NCBI RefSeq assembly: GCF_900105715.1
Contig: NZ_FNRY01000001.1
Span: 1,550,001-1,614,000 of the forward strand
Origin: Paramicrobacterium humi
Lineage (GTDB): Bacteria; Actinomycetota; Actinomycetes; Actinomycetales; Microbacteriaceae
Length of the DNA stretch: 64,000 nt
Direction: 5' to 3'
Of this stretch, positions 15,807 through 24,022 are shown in pieces; position 1 is the stretch's first letter; every line of letters begins with the position of its first letter. The position numbers and the translations under genes were made by a program. The notes under the pieces are model-generated. The model did no database searches. It was not told the DNA's origin and saw nothing but the letters and a program-made list of their open reading frames with translations.

Positions 15807-17261
15807 ATGGTGAAAATGGCCGAGGCGCTCGAACGACTGCAGTCCCTCGCCGGCTCACCCATCGTGCGGAGAGTCTCGACGGCCTTCGCCGATGCGGGCA
15901 AGGAGCTCTCGCTCGTCGGCGGTCCCGTGCGAGACGCCATGCTCGGAGTGCCCGTGCACGACTACGACTTCACGACCGACGCGAGCCCCGACGAGATCCT
16001 CGCCATCGTCGCGCCCCTCTCGACCGCGCACTGGGACATCGGGCGCGAGTTCGGCACGATCGGCGCCCGCGTCGTCGCGGGGGAGGGCGAGGACGCCGTC
16101 GCCGACACGGTCGAGATCACGACCTACCGGGCCGACGCGTACGATGGCGTGACGCGCAAGCCGGTCGTCGCGTTCGGCGACAACCTCGAGGACGACCTCA
16201 AGCGCCGCGACTTCACCGTGAACGCGATGGCGCTGCGCGTTCCCGAGGTCAGGCTCGTCGACCCGTACGGCGGCGTCGAGGACCTGCTCGACCACACGCT
16301 GCGCACACCGTCGAGCCCCGAGACGAGCTTCGGCGACGACCCGCTGCGCATGATGCGCGCCGCGCGCTTCGCGAGCCAGCTCGGCTTCCACGTCGCGGAC
16401 GACGTGCAGGACGCCATGCGAGCGATGGCGGAGAGCATCGGCATCGTCTCCGCCGAGCGCGTGCAGGTCGAGCTCTCGAAGCTGCTGTGCACGGCAGCGC
16501 CGACCGGCGGCATCCGACTGCTCGTCGACACAGGCGTCGCCGACATCGTGCTGCCCGAGATCCCCGGCCTGCAGCTCGAGATCGACGAGCACCACCACCA
16601 CAAGGACGTCTACGAGCACTCGCTCACGGTGCTCGAGCAGGCCATCGACTACGAGCGTGAACGGCACCCGGGCGAGGCACCCGATCTCGTACTGCGCCTC
16701 GCCGCGCTGCTGCACGACGTCGGGAAGCCGGCGACGCGCAAGCTCGAGCCCGGCGGGGCGGTGAGCTTCTACCACCACGACATCGTCGGCGCGAAGCTCG
16801 CGAAGAAGCGGCTGCGGGAGCTGCGCTACGACAACGACACGATCAAGTCGGTCGCGCGGCTCATCGAGCTCCACTTGCGCTTCTTCGGCTACAGCGAGGG
16901 AGCCTGGACGGACTCGGCCGTGCGCCGCTACGTGCGCGACGCCGGTCCGCTGCTCGAACGGCTGCACATGCTCACGCGCGCCGACGTCACCACGCGCAAC
17001 CGGCGCAAGGCGGAGCGGCTCGCGTTCGCCTACGACGACCTCGAGCAGCGCATCGCCGAACTCGCCGAGCAGGAGCAGCTCGACGCCGTGCGGCCCGAAC
17101 TCGACGGCAACCGCATCCAGGAGGTTCTCGGCATCCCCCCGGGGCCGGAGGTCGGGCAAGCGTACAAGTGGCTGCTCGAGCTGCGGCTCGACGAGGGCGC
17201 TCTCGGCCAGGACGAGGTCGAACGCCGGCTGCGCGAGTGGTGGGCGCGCCGCAGCGCGTAG
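15807..17261 (+). CDS. cca: CCA tRNA nucleotidyltransferase
   Basis: A 484-residue class II CCA-adding enzyme, which builds or repairs the 3' CCA of tRNAs. The nucleotidyltransferase head has GGPVRDAMLG and the metal-binding DYDFTTDA. Template-site motifs RRDFTVNAMA and the neck region DDPLRMMRAARFASQLGF follow. A C-terminal HD domain (HHHHKDVYEHS, LLHDVGKPATR) suggests 2',3'-phosphatase or phosphodiesterase activity. The start at 15807 (7 nt after TAAGAT) is preferred to the open frame from 15735, which would run through the divergent SulP promoter. Confidence 0.93.
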   Translation: MVKMAEALERLQSLAGSPIVRRVSTAFADAGKELSLVGGPVRDAMLGVPVHDYDFTTDASPDEILAIVAPLSTAHWDIGREFGTIGARVVAGEGEDAVADTVEITTYRADAYDGVTRKPVVAFGDNLEDDLKRRDFTVNAMALRVPEVRLVDPYGGVEDLLDHTLRTPSSPETSFGDDPLRMMRAARFASQLGFHVADDVQDAMRAMAESIGIVSAERVQVELSKLLCTAAPTGGIRLLVDTGVADIVLPEIPGLQLEIDEHHHHKDVYEHSLTVLEQAIDYERERHPGEAPDLVLRLAALLHDVGKPATRKLEPGGAVSFYHHDIVGAKLAKKRLRELRYDNDTIKSVARLIELHLRFFGYSEGAWTDSAVRRYVRDAGPLLERLHMLTRADVTTRNRRKAERLAFAYDDLEQRIAELAEQEQLDAVRPELDGNRIQEVLGIPPGPEVGQAYKWLLELRLDEGALGQDEVERRLREWWARRSA

Positions 17262-17313
17262 CCGAGCCGTAACGCGACGACCGGCGGCACCCGGCCCAGC
17301 GTACCCTGAGCGC

Positions 17314-18540
17314 ATGAGCGCACGCGTCGACAAGCACAAGCCCGACACACTCCGCACGACGAGCTTGGCCGTGCACGCCGGGAACGAGCGAGGACCCTCG
17401 GGCGCCATCCGCACGCCGATCGTGATGGCGAACTCGTACGCGCTGCCCGACGAGCCCGCGAGCATGAGCTGGTCGGGCACCGAGGAGCCGCTGTACACCC
17501 GCAACTCGGGCACCAATCAGCTCGGCCTGCAGAGAAAGCTCGCCGCCCTCGAGAAGGGATCGAGCGCGGACGACATCGACGCGGTCGTGCTCGCGAGCGG
17601 CGTCGCCGCCCTGCACGGCGTGTTCTTCACGACGTTGCGCAGCGGCGACCACGTCGTCGTCGGCGACGTCACGTACGAGGCGATCTACCGGCTGTTCACC
17701 GAGCTGCTGCCTGAGAAGTACGGCATCGACGCCGACTTCGTCGACACGAGCGACCCCGACGCCGTGCGCCGCGCGATGCGACCGAACACGCGGCTCGTGC
17801 ACATCGAGGCGATCGGGAACCCGACGACGAAGGTCACCGACGTCGCGGCCATCGCGAAGATCGCGCACGAGTCAGGGGCCCTGCTGAGCGTCGACTCCAC
17901 GTTCACGCCGCCGCCGTTCTTCCGGCCCCTCGAGCACGGCGCCGACCTCGTCGTGCACTCCCTCACGAAGTACATCAACGGACACGGCGACGCGATGGGC
18001 GGCGCCGTGATCGGTCGACGTGAGCTTATCCAGACCATCAAGGACGACGCAATGGTCGACGTGGGAGGAGTGATCTCACCCTTCAACGCGTGGCTCATCA
18101 TGCGCGGCTCCGTGACGCTGCCGCTCCGGCTGCGGCAGCACCTCGACTCGGCCATGCGCGTCGCGGCGTTTCTCGAGCAGCATCCGCGCGTCGCCTACGT
18201 CGCGTACCCGGGGCTCGAGGCGCACCCGCAGCACGAACTGGCGGCGCGCCAGTTCGGCGGTGCCGGCTTTGGCGCGATGATGGCGTTCGCCGTCGACGGC
18301 GATGCGGCGACGCAAGACAGGTTCGTGCAGAATCTGCGGCTGATCACCTCTGCTGTCTCGCTCGGGCACGACGAGTCGCTCATCGTGCACGTCGCCGGGG
18401 GAGCGGACGCGGGGCCGCGCGTGCAGTTCTATCCCGCGGAATTCAAACGCCTCGGGCACTTGCGGTTCTCGATCGGGCTCGAGGACCCGGACGACATCAT
18501 CGCGGACCTCGACGCCGCGCTCGCCGCGACGTTCGCCTAG
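17314..18540 (+). CDS. PLP-dependent trans-sulfuration family lyase (cystathionine beta/gamma-lyase-like)
   Basis: A 408-residue fold-type I PLP enzyme of the Cys/Met metabolism family. HAGNERG and YTRNSGTNQLGLQRKLAALE are at the start, the aspartate region LLSVDSTFTPP in the middle, and the PLP Lys in VHSLTKYINGHGDAMGG at residue 219. The late motif SLGHDESLIVHV is typical of this family. It probably cleaves a sulfur amino acid (cystathionine or methionine); the exact specificity is not decidable from sequence alone. TACCCT at 17302-17307, 6 nt before ATG, fixes the start. No sulfur-metabolism neighbours are seen. Confidence 0.88.
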   Translation: MSARVDKHKPDTLRTTSLAVHAGNERGPSGAIRTPIVMANSYALPDEPASMSWSGTEEPLYTRNSGTNQLGLQRKLAALEKGSSADDIDAVVLASGVAALHGVFFTTLRSGDHVVVGDVTYEAIYRLFTELLPEKYGIDADFVDTSDPDAVRRAMRPNTRLVHIEAIGNPTTKVTDVAAIAKIAHESGALLSVDSTFTPPPFFRPLEHGADLVVHSLTKYINGHGDAMGGAVIGRRELIQTIKDDAMVDVGGVISPFNAWLIMRGSVTLPLRLRQHLDSAMRVAAFLEQHPRVAYVAYPGLEAHPQHELAARQFGGAGFGAMMAFAVDGDAATQDRFVQNLRLITSAVSLGHDESLIVHVAGGADAGPRVQFYPAEFKRLGHLRFSIGLEDPDDIIADLDAALAATFA

Positions 18541-18582
18541 CAGCCCGCCTCCGTGCACGCGCGCCATCGATACGATGGTCGG

Positions 18583-19557
18583 ATGGCAGGAAACGTGGGC
18601 ACCCCTCTGTCTCCTGCCGTTCCCCGAAACCCGCGAGCCGCCGCCTCGCGCCCCGCCGGACGACGCAGCGAACGGCGCCGAGCGGCCGGAGCGGCATACG
18701 CCCTGCTCGCGCCGAGCCTGTTCGGCGTGGTCATGTTCCTCGTCTTCCCCGTCCTCGTCGTCGTGTGGCTGAGCTTCCACGACTGGGACATGCTCTCGCC
18801 CGCGCGCTGGGCGGGGCTCGCCAACTACGGCGAGATTCTCGGCGATCCGGCGTTCATCAACTCGCTCCTCGTCACCGCGTTCTTCGTCGTGATCGTGATC
18901 CCCGTGCAGACGGCGCTCGGCGTGCTCGTCGCCTCGTTCCTCACACGTGGGCTGCCGGGAAGCGGCCTGTTCCGCGTCATCTACGTGCTGCCCTGGATCA
19001 GCGCACCGCTTGCGCTCGGCGTCGTGTGGAAGTGGATCCTCGCCCCCACCGACGGTCTGCTCAACACGATCATCGGGCACCGCGTCGAATGGCTCACGAC
19101 CCCGGCGCTCGCCCTGCCGAGTGTCGCCGCCGTCGTCATCTGGACAAACGTCGGCTACGTCGCGCTGTTCTTCATGGCCGGCCTGCTGAACATTCCCGAG
19201 CAGCTCGTCGACGCGGCCCGCATCGACGGCGCCGGCCCCGTCTCCGTGTTCTGGCGCATCAAGCTGCCGCTGCTGCGCCCCACGATGTTCTTCGTGCTCG
19301 TCACGAGCGTCATCAGCGTGTTCCAGCTGTTCGACCAGATCTACGCGCTCACCGGCGGCGGACCCTACACGGTGACGGATGCCGCGACGCTCGGCCGCAC
19401 GGACGTCGTCGCCATGCGCCTGTACAGCGAAGCGTTCGTCACTTTCGACATGGGCCACGCCGGCGTCATCGCGGTCGTCCTGCTCGTGCTCCTTGTCGCC
19501 ATCACGATCGCGCAGCAGCTGTACTTCCGGAAGAGGACGACGTATGACCTCTCCTGA
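18583..19557 (+). CDS. sugar ABC transporter permease (MalF type)
   Basis: A 324-residue inner-membrane permease with six predicted helices and the EAA loop VDAARIDGAGPVSVFWRIKLPLLRPT, which docks on the ATPase. It is the first gene of a carbohydrate uptake operon: MalF-type permease, MalG-type permease, then the binding protein. The start at 18583 is fixed by TACGAT at 18571-18576 with a 6-nt spacer; an upstream in-frame ATG at 18553 is rejected. It overlaps the next gene by 14 nt. The sugar cannot be inferred. Confidence 0.92.
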   Translation: MAGNVGTPLSPAVPRNPRAAASRPAGRRSERRRAAGAAYALLAPSLFGVVMFLVFPVLVVVWLSFHDWDMLSPARWAGLANYGEILGDPAFINSLLVTAFFVVIVIPVQTALGVLVASFLTRGLPGSGLFRVIYVLPWISAPLALGVVWKWILAPTDGLLNTIIGHRVEWLTTPALALPSVAAVVIWTNVGYVALFFMAGLLNIPEQLVDAARIDGAGPVSVFWRIKLPLLRPTMFFVLVTSVISVFQLFDQIYALTGGGPYTVTDAATLGRTDVVAMRLYSEAFVTFDMGHAGVIAVVLLVLLVAITIAQQLYFRKRTTYDLS

Positions 19558-20404
19558 TTCCGCGGTGCGTCGCCGTGCGCCGCGCGGGCGGCTCGGAACG
19601 GCCGGCGTTTACCTCACGCTCGTCATCGCCGCCGTGCTGACGCTCGCCCCGTTCGCCTTCAGCGTGCTGACGGCGCTCACCTCGCCCGGCCAGTTCGCGC
19701 GGGAGGGCGCGCTGAGCCTGCCCGCGCCGCCGACGCTGCAGAACCTCACCGAGGTGCTCGGCGGCGGTCACGGGCTGGGCCGGGCGCTCGGCGTCACCGT
19801 CGCGATGACCGGCGTCATCCTCGTACTGCAGCTGAGTTTCTCGATCATGGCGGCATATGCCTTCGCGCGCATACAGTTTCCCGGCCGGGCGGCGCTGTTC
19901 TGGCTGTACCTCTCCGGGCTCATGGTGCCGAGCGTCGTGCTCGTCGTGCCGCTGTACCTGATGATGGTCGAATCCGGCCTGCGCAACACATTCTGGGGTC
20001 TCGTTCTCCCGTTCATGTTCGCGAGCCCGTATGCGATATTCCTGCTCAGGGAGTACTTCCGGGGCATCCCGCAAGACCTCATCGACGCCGCTCGGCTCGA
20101 CGGAGCCGGGCATTTCCGAATCATGACGGGTATCGTTGTTCCGTTGTCGCGGCCGATCATCGCGACCCTCGCCCTCATCACCGTCGTCACGCAGTGGAAC
20201 AGTTTCCTCTGGCCGCTCGTGGTGACGACAGGGGACACGTGGGGAGTGATCACGGTTGCGACTGCTAGCCTCCAGTCGCAACACACCAGCAACTGGACGC
20301 TCGTGATGGCGGCCACGACGCTCGCCGTCGTCCCCCTCCTGGTCCTGTTCCTGATCTTCCAAAAGCAGATCGTGCGATCCATCACCATCACTGGTTTCAA
20401 GTAG
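19544..20404 (+). CDS. sugar ABC transporter permease (MalG type)
   Basis: A 286-residue inner-membrane permease with six helices and EAA loop DAARLDGAGHFRIMTGIVVPLSRP. It forms a heterodimer with the upstream permease. The ATG at 19544 lies inside the 3' end of the MalF-type gene, with a GAAGAGGA ribosome site, so translation is coupled. The longer open frame upstream to 19379 is a shadow of that gene. Confidence 0.92.
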   Translation: MTSPDSAVRRRAPRGRLGTAGVYLTLVIAAVLTLAPFAFSVLTALTSPGQFAREGALSLPAPPTLQNLTEVLGGGHGLGRALGVTVAMTGVILVLQLSFSIMAAYAFARIQFPGRAALFWLYLSGLMVPSVVLVVPLYLMMVESGLRNTFWGLVLPFMFASPYAIFLLREYFRGIPQDLIDAARLDGAGHFRIMTGIVVPLSRPIIATLALITVVTQWNSFLWPLVVTTGDTWGVITVATASLQSQHTSNWTLVMAATTLAVVPLLVLFLIFQKQIVRSITITGFK

Positions 20405-20420
20405 TAAGAGAAAGACCCGA

Positions 20421-21740
20421 ATGGCCAAGCGAATCATCACGGCAGTCGTAGCGGCATCCGCTCTTCTGCTCTCCGGCTGTGCCGCGAGCGACACCACAGA
20501 GACCGATGTGACGACAGTCAACTTCCGGCTCTGGGACGACACCGTCGCCGCGGCGTACAAGGACTCCTTCGCGGCGTTCGAAGAGAAGAACCCGAACATC
20601 AAGGTGAACGTCAACGTCGTGCCGTGGGCCGACTACTGGACGAAGCTGCGCACCGACGTCGCGGGCGGCACGATGGACGACGTCTTCTGGATCAACAACT
20701 CGTACTACGGCGCCTACGTCGACTCCGGCAACCTCGTCGACGTGGGGGCGGTGCTCGGCGAGAACGCCAGCTCCGCATGGGAGCCGAGCGTCGTCGACCA
20801 GTTCACGCGCAACAAGACTCTGTGGGGCGTCCCGCAGCTGTACGACGCCGGCATCGGCGTGTACTACAACAAGGATCTGCTCGAGAAGGCCGGCATCGAC
20901 CCGAAGAAGCTCGACGACCTGACCTGGAACCCGGATGCCGAGAAGGACACGTTCCTGCCCGCTGCGCAGAAGCTGACGCTCGACGCGTCGGGCAAGGATG
21001 CCGCGACAAAGGGCTTCGACTCCGGCAAGGTCAGCCAGTACGGCACAAACATCGCCTACGACCTGCAGGCGATCCTGCTGCCGTACATCGGCTCGAACGG
21101 CGGCACGTTCCAGAAGGGCGACGAGTTCTCGTTCGACGATCCGAAGAGCGTCGAGTCGGTCTCGTACCTCGTCAACGCGATAAACAAGTACCACGTCGCG
21201 CCGTTGGCCGCCGACACCAACAGCAATGGCGACTTCAGCCTCGATGCCTTCACGCAGGGCAAGATGGCGATGTTCCAGTCGGGCCTGTACAACCTGAAGA
21301 ACATCTCCGACGCCGCCGACTTCGACTGGGGAGTCGCGTCGATTCCCGCCGGACCCGCGGGGAAGGTGACCGTCACGAACGGCATCGTCGCTGCCGGCAA
21401 CGCCGCGAGCAAGAAGCAGGACGCCATCAAGAAGGTCCTCGCCTGGCTCGGCACGGAGGAAGGCAACGGCTATCTCGCGTCGACCGGCTCGGCCGTGCCC
21501 GGCGTCGTCGCCGCGCAAGACACCTACTTCTCCTACTGGAAGAAGAAGGGCGTCGACGTCTCGCCGTTCTTCGACGTCGTCAAGGGAAACAAGACGATCC
21601 CCGCCCCGACCGGACCGAACTTCAGCAAGGGCTTCGAACAGTACGACCCGATCATGAAGGAGATCTTCGCGGGGAACGTGAAGCCGAAGGAGGGCCTCGA
21701 ACGGGCCCAGGCCGCGGCGAACGCGGCGATCGGGCAATAG
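20421..21740 (+). CDS. extracellular sugar-binding lipoprotein of ABC transporter
   Basis: A 439-residue solute-binding protein. The signal peptide ends in the lipobox LLSGC (Cys at about residue 17), so it is anchored to the outer face of the membrane. The mature part is a two-lobed family 1 binding protein (FRLWDDTV..., then TMDDVFWINNSYYG and a GLYNLKN segment). It is 16 nt downstream of the MalG-type gene. No ATP-binding gene follows, so the system probably shares a multi-sugar ATPase (MsiK type) encoded elsewhere, as is common in actinobacteria. Confidence 0.92.
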   Translation: MAKRIITAVVAASALLLSGCAASDTTETDVTTVNFRLWDDTVAAAYKDSFAAFEEKNPNIKVNVNVVPWADYWTKLRTDVAGGTMDDVFWINNSYYGAYVDSGNLVDVGAVLGENASSAWEPSVVDQFTRNKTLWGVPQLYDAGIGVYYNKDLLEKAGIDPKKLDDLTWNPDAEKDTFLPAAQKLTLDASGKDAATKGFDSGKVSQYGTNIAYDLQAILLPYIGSNGGTFQKGDEFSFDDPKSVESVSYLVNAINKYHVAPLAADTNSNGDFSLDAFTQGKMAMFQSGLYNLKNISDAADFDWGVASIPAGPAGKVTVTNGIVAAGNAASKKQDAIKKVLAWLGTEEGNGYLASTGSAVPGVVAAQDTYFSYWKKKGVDVSPFFDVVKGNKTIPAPTGPNFSKGFEQYDPIMKEIFAGNVKPKEGLERAQAAANAAIGQ

Positions 21741-21771
21741 CATCCGAATCGCCACTTCGGCGATGATCGGG

Positions 21772-21818
21772 TAGCATTGTCAAGTTGCGCTCGCACACGA
21801 GCGATCGCAACGATGCTA
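21772..21818 (+). promoter_or_regulatory. extended hairpin upstream of rpsF
   Basis: Nested inverted repeats: TAGCAT (21772-21777) with ATGCTA (21812-21817), GTTGCG (21784-21789) with CGCAAC, and an apical CGCTCG-CACA-CGAGCG. This can fold into one long stem. It may end transcription from the sugar operon or form the 5' part of the rpsF leader; no T-run follows it. Confidence 0.5.
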
Positions 21819-21820
21819 GA

Positions 21821-21873
21821 ACCCTCCTGCTGCAGACCGTCTGCAGCCGTTCGAGTCCGAAGGAGGTGGGTTA
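21821..21873 (+). promoter_or_regulatory. rpsF leader, putative S6:S18 autoregulatory element
   Basis: The leader holds a hairpin GCTGCAGA-CCG-TCTGCAGC (21829-21847) with CCG in its loop. A 5' segment CCCTCCT (21822-21828) is able to pair with the AGGAGG ribosome site (21861-21866). S6:S18 leaders described in other bacteria use a conserved CCG in a stem-loop to bind the S6-S18 complex and shut down translation. The match here is by eye; the fold is not computed. Confidence 0.45.
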
Positions 21874-22236
21874 GTGACGCATCAGTACGAACTCATGGTC
21901 ATCCTCGACCCGGAGATTGACGAGCGCACGGTTGCACCGAGCCTCGACAAGTTCCTCAACGTCATCCGCAACGATGGTGGAACCATCGACAACGTGGACA
22001 TCTGGGGACGCCGTCGCCTGGCCTACGAGATCAACAAGAAGTCCGAGGGCATCTACGCCGTCGTCGACTTCACCGCGACGAGCGAGGCCACGCAGGAGCT
22101 CGACCGTCAGCTGAAGCTCTCCGAGGCCGTCATGCGCACCAAGGTGCTGCGTGCCGAAGAGGCGATCGCTCTCGTCGCATCCGAGGCGAAGCGCGCCGAG
22201 GCCAAGGCCGCGCGCAAGGCGAGCAAGGGCGCGTAG
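21874..22236 (+). CDS. rpsF: 30S ribosomal protein S6
   Basis: A 120-residue S6, which binds 16S rRNA together with S18 in the platform of the small subunit. The family pattern [13 protein letters not shown]..., [22 protein letters not shown] is clear. It has an Ala/Lys-rich C-terminal extension typical of actinobacteria. GTG start with AAGGAGGTGG upstream. It is the first gene of rpsF-ssb-rpsR-rplI. Confidence 0.97.
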   Translation: MTHQYELMVILDPEIDERTVAPSLDKFLNVIRNDGGTIDNVDIWGRRRLAYEINKKSEGIYAVVDFTATSEATQELDRQLKLSEAVMRTKVLRAEEAIALVASEAKRAEAKAARKASKGA

Positions 22237-22241
22237 GGCTC

Positions 22242-22742
22242 ATGGCAGGCGAAACCGTCATCACCGTGGTGGGCAACCTCACCGCAGACCCGGAGCTGCG
22301 CTACACGCAGTCGGGACTCGCGGTTGCCAACTTCACCATCGCGTCGACTCCGCGCACGTTCGACCGTCAGGCGAACGAGTGGAAGGACGGCGAAGCGCTG
22401 TTCCTTCGCGCAAGCGTATGGCGCGAGTTCGCCGAGCACGTGGCGGGCTCCCTCACCAAGGGCAGCCGCGTGATCGCCAGCGGACGTCTGAAGCAGCGCT
22501 CCTACGAGACGCGCGAAGGCGAGAAGCGCACCACAATCGAGCTCGAGGTCGACGAGATCGGTCCGAGCCTCCGCTACGCGACGGCGCAGATCACGCGCGC
22601 GCAGTCGCAGGGCGGTGGCGGCCGGAGCTTCCCGTCATCCTCACAGAACGACGAGCCGTGGGCTGCGTCCTCGCAGTCCCAGCCGAGTGCCGACGGGTGG
22701 GCAAACCCCGGCACCAACTACGGCGACGACACTCCGTTCTAA
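22242..22742 (+). CDS. ssb: single-stranded DNA-binding protein
   Basis: A 166-residue SSB. The N-terminal OB fold (about 1-110) includes [17 protein letters not shown] and [17 protein letters not shown] flexible Ser/Gln/Gly linker follows, and the acidic tip GDDTPF recruits replication and repair partners. It lies 5 nt after rpsF, in the conserved ribosomal/replication operon. Confidence 0.97.
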   Translation: MAGETVITVVGNLTADPELRYTQSGLAVANFTIASTPRTFDRQANEWKDGEALFLRASVWREFAEHVAGSLTKGSRVIASGRLKQRSYETREGEKRTTIELEVDEIGPSLRYATAQITRAQSQGGGGRSFPSSSQNDEPWAASSQSQPSADGWANPGTNYGDDTPF

Positions 22743-22772
22743 CTCTCAAATCTCCACGAAAAGGAAACCAAC

Positions 22773-23033
22773 ATGGCTGGAAAGTCGAGCGGCCAGGGCC
22801 GCAAGCCTTCCCGCGGCAAGGGTGCGAAGGCATCCGCCCCGGCGAAGTCGATCCGTGTCGGCGTCATTGACTACAAGGACGTCGCCACACTCCGCAAGTT
22901 CATCTCCGAGCGCGGCAAGATCCGTGCTCGTCGCATCACCGGTGTCTCCGTGCAGGAGCAGCGCCTCATCGCGAAGGCCGTCAAGAACGCCCGCGAGATG
23001 GCTCTTCTGCCCTACGCCGGCTCGGGCCGCTAA
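22773..23033 (+). CDS. rpsR: 30S ribosomal protein S18 (cysteine-free form)
   Basis: An 86-residue S18 with the core [26 protein letters not shown]...[19 protein letters not shown]. It has no Cys, so it is the zinc-independent (C-minus) type. The N-terminal ~25 residues are basic and flexible. AAAAGGAAACC precedes the ATG. Confidence 0.97.
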   Translation: MAGKSSGQGRKPSRGKGAKASAPAKSIRVGVIDYKDVATLRKFISERGKIRARRITGVSVQEQRLIAKAVKNAREMALLPYAGSGR

Positions 23034-23044
23034 GGAGCACGCGA

Positions 23045-23497
23045 ATGTCAAAGGTTATTCTGACGCACGAGGTCACTGGCCTCGGAGCTCCCGGTGACGT
23101 CATCGAGGTCAAGAACGGCTACGCCCGCAACTACCTCGTCCCGCAGGGTTTCGCCACCCCGTGGACCCGCGGTGGAGAGAAGCAGGTCGAGCAGATCAAG
23201 GCGGCGCGTGCCGCTCGTGAACTCGCCACTCTGGAAGACGCGAAGTCGCTCAAGGAAGCGCTCGAGTCGACGAAGGTCAAGCTGAGCGTCAAGGCCGGCG
23301 CCGAGGGTCGCCTGTTCGGCTCCGTGAAGCCGGCGGACATCGCCGCCGCTGTCTCGGAGGCCGGCGTCGGCGAGCTCGACCGTCGCAAGATCGAGATCCC
23401 CACACCGATCAAGACGACCGGAACGCACGAGGCGAGCGTTCGCCTGCGCGAGGACGTCTCGGCAACGATCACCCTCCAGGTGGTCGCCGCAAAGTAG
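23045..23497 (+). CDS. rplI: 50S ribosomal protein L9
   Basis: A 150-residue L9 with both globular domains joined by the long helix. The N-terminal [30 protein letters not shown] is diagnostic. It is the last gene of the operon, 11 nt after rpsR, and is followed by a strong terminator. Confidence 0.97.
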   Translation: MSKVILTHEVTGLGAPGDVIEVKNGYARNYLVPQGFATPWTRGGEKQVEQIKAARAARELATLEDAKSLKEALESTKVKLSVKAGAEGRLFGSVKPADIAAAVSEAGVGELDRRKIEIPTPIKTTGTHEASVRLREDVSATITLQVVAAK

Positions 23498-23509
23498 GTC
23501 CACGCGACC

Positions 23510-23554
23510 AAGGGTCGTGACGACGAGAAAGAAACTCGGCGTCACGACCCTTTT
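23510..23554 (+). terminator. rho-independent terminator after rplI
   Basis: Perfect 13-bp stem (23510-23522 with 23540-23552: AAGGGTCGTGACG and its complement), a 17-nt loop and a T-rich 3' end (TTTT at 23551-23554). It closes the rpsF operon. Confidence 0.9.
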
Positions 23555-23700
23555 GCATGCCTGAACGAACGGTTGCGCGGAGGTGTGCAATCGGTTTCCC
23601 TAGTGGGTCGGGACGGCCTTTGTCAAGCAATCTGTGCACAGGGCGCCGTGCTCTTTTGCAACCCTCAACCGATACTTCAAACCGGTTGTCTCTCCACAGG

Positions 23701-23830
23701 GGTGGATAACTCAACGCCTGGTCACGGGGTGAAACTGATTTGAACTCGACGTAGTTGTCCACAGTTATCCACAACGGTTGTTCACAGGTCCCACGGCGTT
23801 TCCCGCAATCTATTCACAGAGTTATCCACA
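23701..23830. promoter_or_regulatory. cluster of DnaA-box-like sequences upstream of dnaB
   Basis: In the 525-bp gap between rplI and dnaB lie two exact TTATCCACA boxes (23765-23773, 23822-23830). There are also TTGTCCACA (23755-23763), TTGTTCACA (23778-23786), CTATTCACA (23810-23818) and, on the other strand, TTATCCACC (23701-23709). The rest of the gap (23555-23700 and 23831-24022) shows only weaker box-like words such as CTGTGCACA (23632-23640) and the dnaB leader; I see no gene in it. Confidence 0.75.
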
Positions 23831-24022
23831 GGACGATTTGGGGCGGTGGGCGAGTGTCCATAGGGTGAATCAGCAACACCCTCTCCCGCGCCGGCTCAGT
23901 GCCTCGACGCGCACTGTCGGAGGGTGCTGATTCGCTTGACGAGTCGTCGACAAAGAGGCCGGAACGACTCGTCAAGGAGTAATGAGGCGCGCGAGCGCTC
24001 GACAGTCAGGGAAGGGGAAGCG

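Noticed and set aside
21841-21866. A tRNA T-loop-like GTTCGAGTCC near rpsF
   Set aside because: No anticodon arm, acceptor stem or D-loop can be built around it. It fits better as part of the rpsF leader.
23701-23830. The chromosomal origin oriC
   Set aside because: DnaA boxes are present, but dnaA and dnaN are not beside them and no clear AT-rich unwinding element is visible. It is reported as a DnaA-box cluster only.
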